Origin: Thermohalobaculum sp039184865 | Lineage (GTDB): Bacteria; Pseudomonadota; Alphaproteobacteria; Rhodobacterales; Rhodobacteraceae | DNA length: 64,000 bases | Assembly (NCBI GenBank): GCA_039184865.1 | Contig: JBCDAV010000002.1 | Coordinates: 124,001 to 188,000, forward strand | Direction: 5' to 3' | Position numbers and translations under genes: made by a program | Shown here: piece after piece, positions 63,521 through 64,000 of the stretch | How positions within the stretch are numbered: the first letter of the stretch is position 1 | How the letters are laid out: each line of letters starts with the position of its first letter | Notes under the pieces: model-generated | Seen by the model: only the letters and a program-made list of their open reading frames with translations | What the model was told of the DNA's origin: nothing | Database searches by the model: none

Positions 63521-64000
63521 TCAGGCGCTTCCCCGCAACAGAACAGGCTCTCGGTCCGTGATCGTGTAGGCGATGGCCGTCAGGTGAGAGTGGATGCGTT
63601 TGAGGTCGCGCAGCAGATCCAGGTGAATGGACGAGGTGTCGATCGACGCTGCATTGCCTTCGCGCAACCGCTCCAGATGCTGATGGTTGGCCGCTTGTTC
63701 GTCGTCGCGAAAGTTCCGTTTCTTGGCGATCAGCTGTTCGGCGATCTCCTCATCGTCCGCCATGAAGGCGGCGACCGCCAACTGCATCGACTCCCGCACG
63801 TGTTCGTAGATCTCGTCGATCTCTGCAGCCCCTTGCTCGGAAAACGTCAGGTTCGCCTTGCGCTTCCGATCCGCCAGCCGCCGGATGTTCCGGTCGACGA
63901 TGTCTCCGATATGCTCCATATTCGTCGAGAACGAAATGACGCTATGTGCCTGCCTGCTTTGATCTAGGCTGAGTTCGGCACGCGTGATCTCGGTGACGTA
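63521..64000 (-). CDS. Na/Pi cotransporter family protein, PhoU-like domain (N-terminal part beyond window)
   Basis: The frame is open from base 64000 to the stop at 63521, 159 residues, with no start in range. The helical sequence (RAELSLDQSRQAHSVISFST; NMEHIGDIVDRNIRR; HLDLLRDLKRIHSHLTAIAY) is the C-terminal PhoU-like domain of NptA-type Na/phosphate cotransporters. The membrane part lies outside. It is convergent with the phn-HAD operon, 21 bases away. Confidence 0.82.
   Translation of the reverse strand, partial: YVTEITRAELSLDQSRQAHSVISFSTNMEHIGDIVDRNIRRLADRKRKANLTFSEQGAAEIDEIYEHVRESMQLAVAAFMADDEEIAEQLIAKKRNFRDDEQAANHQHLERLREGNAASIDTSSIHLDLLRDLKRIHSHLTAIAYTITDREPVLLRGSA

Overview
The window looks like a chromosomal segment of a marine-type alphaproteobacterium of the Rhodobacteraceae (Roseobacter group). 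The evidence is its GC-rich coding sequence, the dnaB-alr-mlaEF order, a DUF1476 (F1-ATPase zeta) gene, the flagellin-flaF-flbT-DUF1217 block, and its many importers for osmolytes, polyamines and phosphonates. All calls come from reading the sequence; no database search was possible. I see no tRNA, rRNA or CRISPR array.

Layout. 1-8 kb: a partial MFS transporter, a small secreted protein, YifB/ComM, and a minus-strand operon hyuA-hyuB-FAD oxidoreductase (hydantoin/oxoproline-type amide catabolism). 8-15.6 kb: a small hypothetical protein, an orphan Hpt protein, and a minus-strand operon of an MDR dehydrogenase, a 6-pyruvoyl-tetrahydropterin-synthase-like protein, a glycosyltransferase and a methyltransferase. 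That operon diverges from opgH; a photolyase-like protein lacking most of its FAD domain and the zeta subunit follow. 15.7-22.7 kb: potFGHI polyamine importer, a DDAH-type hydrolase, and a HisD-family/SDR dehydrogenase pair resembling the sulfopropanediol HpsN/HpsO couple. 22.9-35.4 kb: ogt, a secreted caspase-FGE fusion, rpsF-rpsR-rplI with a clear terminator, threonine aldolase, an SDR, dnaB, alr, a lipoprotein, mlaE/mlaF, two tiny peptides with a double-glycine-type leader, and a PqiA-like protein.

35.5-48 kb: ugpBAEC glycerol-3-phosphate-type importer, an SDR, pseudoazurin and a xylonate-dehydratase-like enzyme. Next come a third double-glycine peptide with an arginine pentad repeat and an adjacent pentein-fold guanidine-modifying enzyme, then an erythronate-dehydrogenase-like protein, an EamA exporter and a D-2-hydroxyacid dehydrogenase. 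48-58.4 kb: a 1166-residue CSLREA/RTX exoprotein with three long repeat modules, and a flagellar block (flgD, fliK, a rod-binding protein, a FlgN-like protein, fliC, flaF, flbT, DUF1217). 58.4-64 kb: a mosaic of IS remnants, then phnD-phnC-phnE-phnE with a HAD hydrolase, and a partial Na/Pi cotransporter PhoU-domain gene running off the end.

The most interesting locus is 43808-45118. A 74-residue peptide carries a GG leader, followed by arginines spaced every five residues, and lies 15 bases before a pentein-superfamily enzyme that keeps the Cys/His/Asp signature of arginine/agmatine deiminases. Two peptides with the same leader lie 9 kb away after mlaF. I infer a possible ribosomally made, arginine-modified peptide system; this is a hypothesis.
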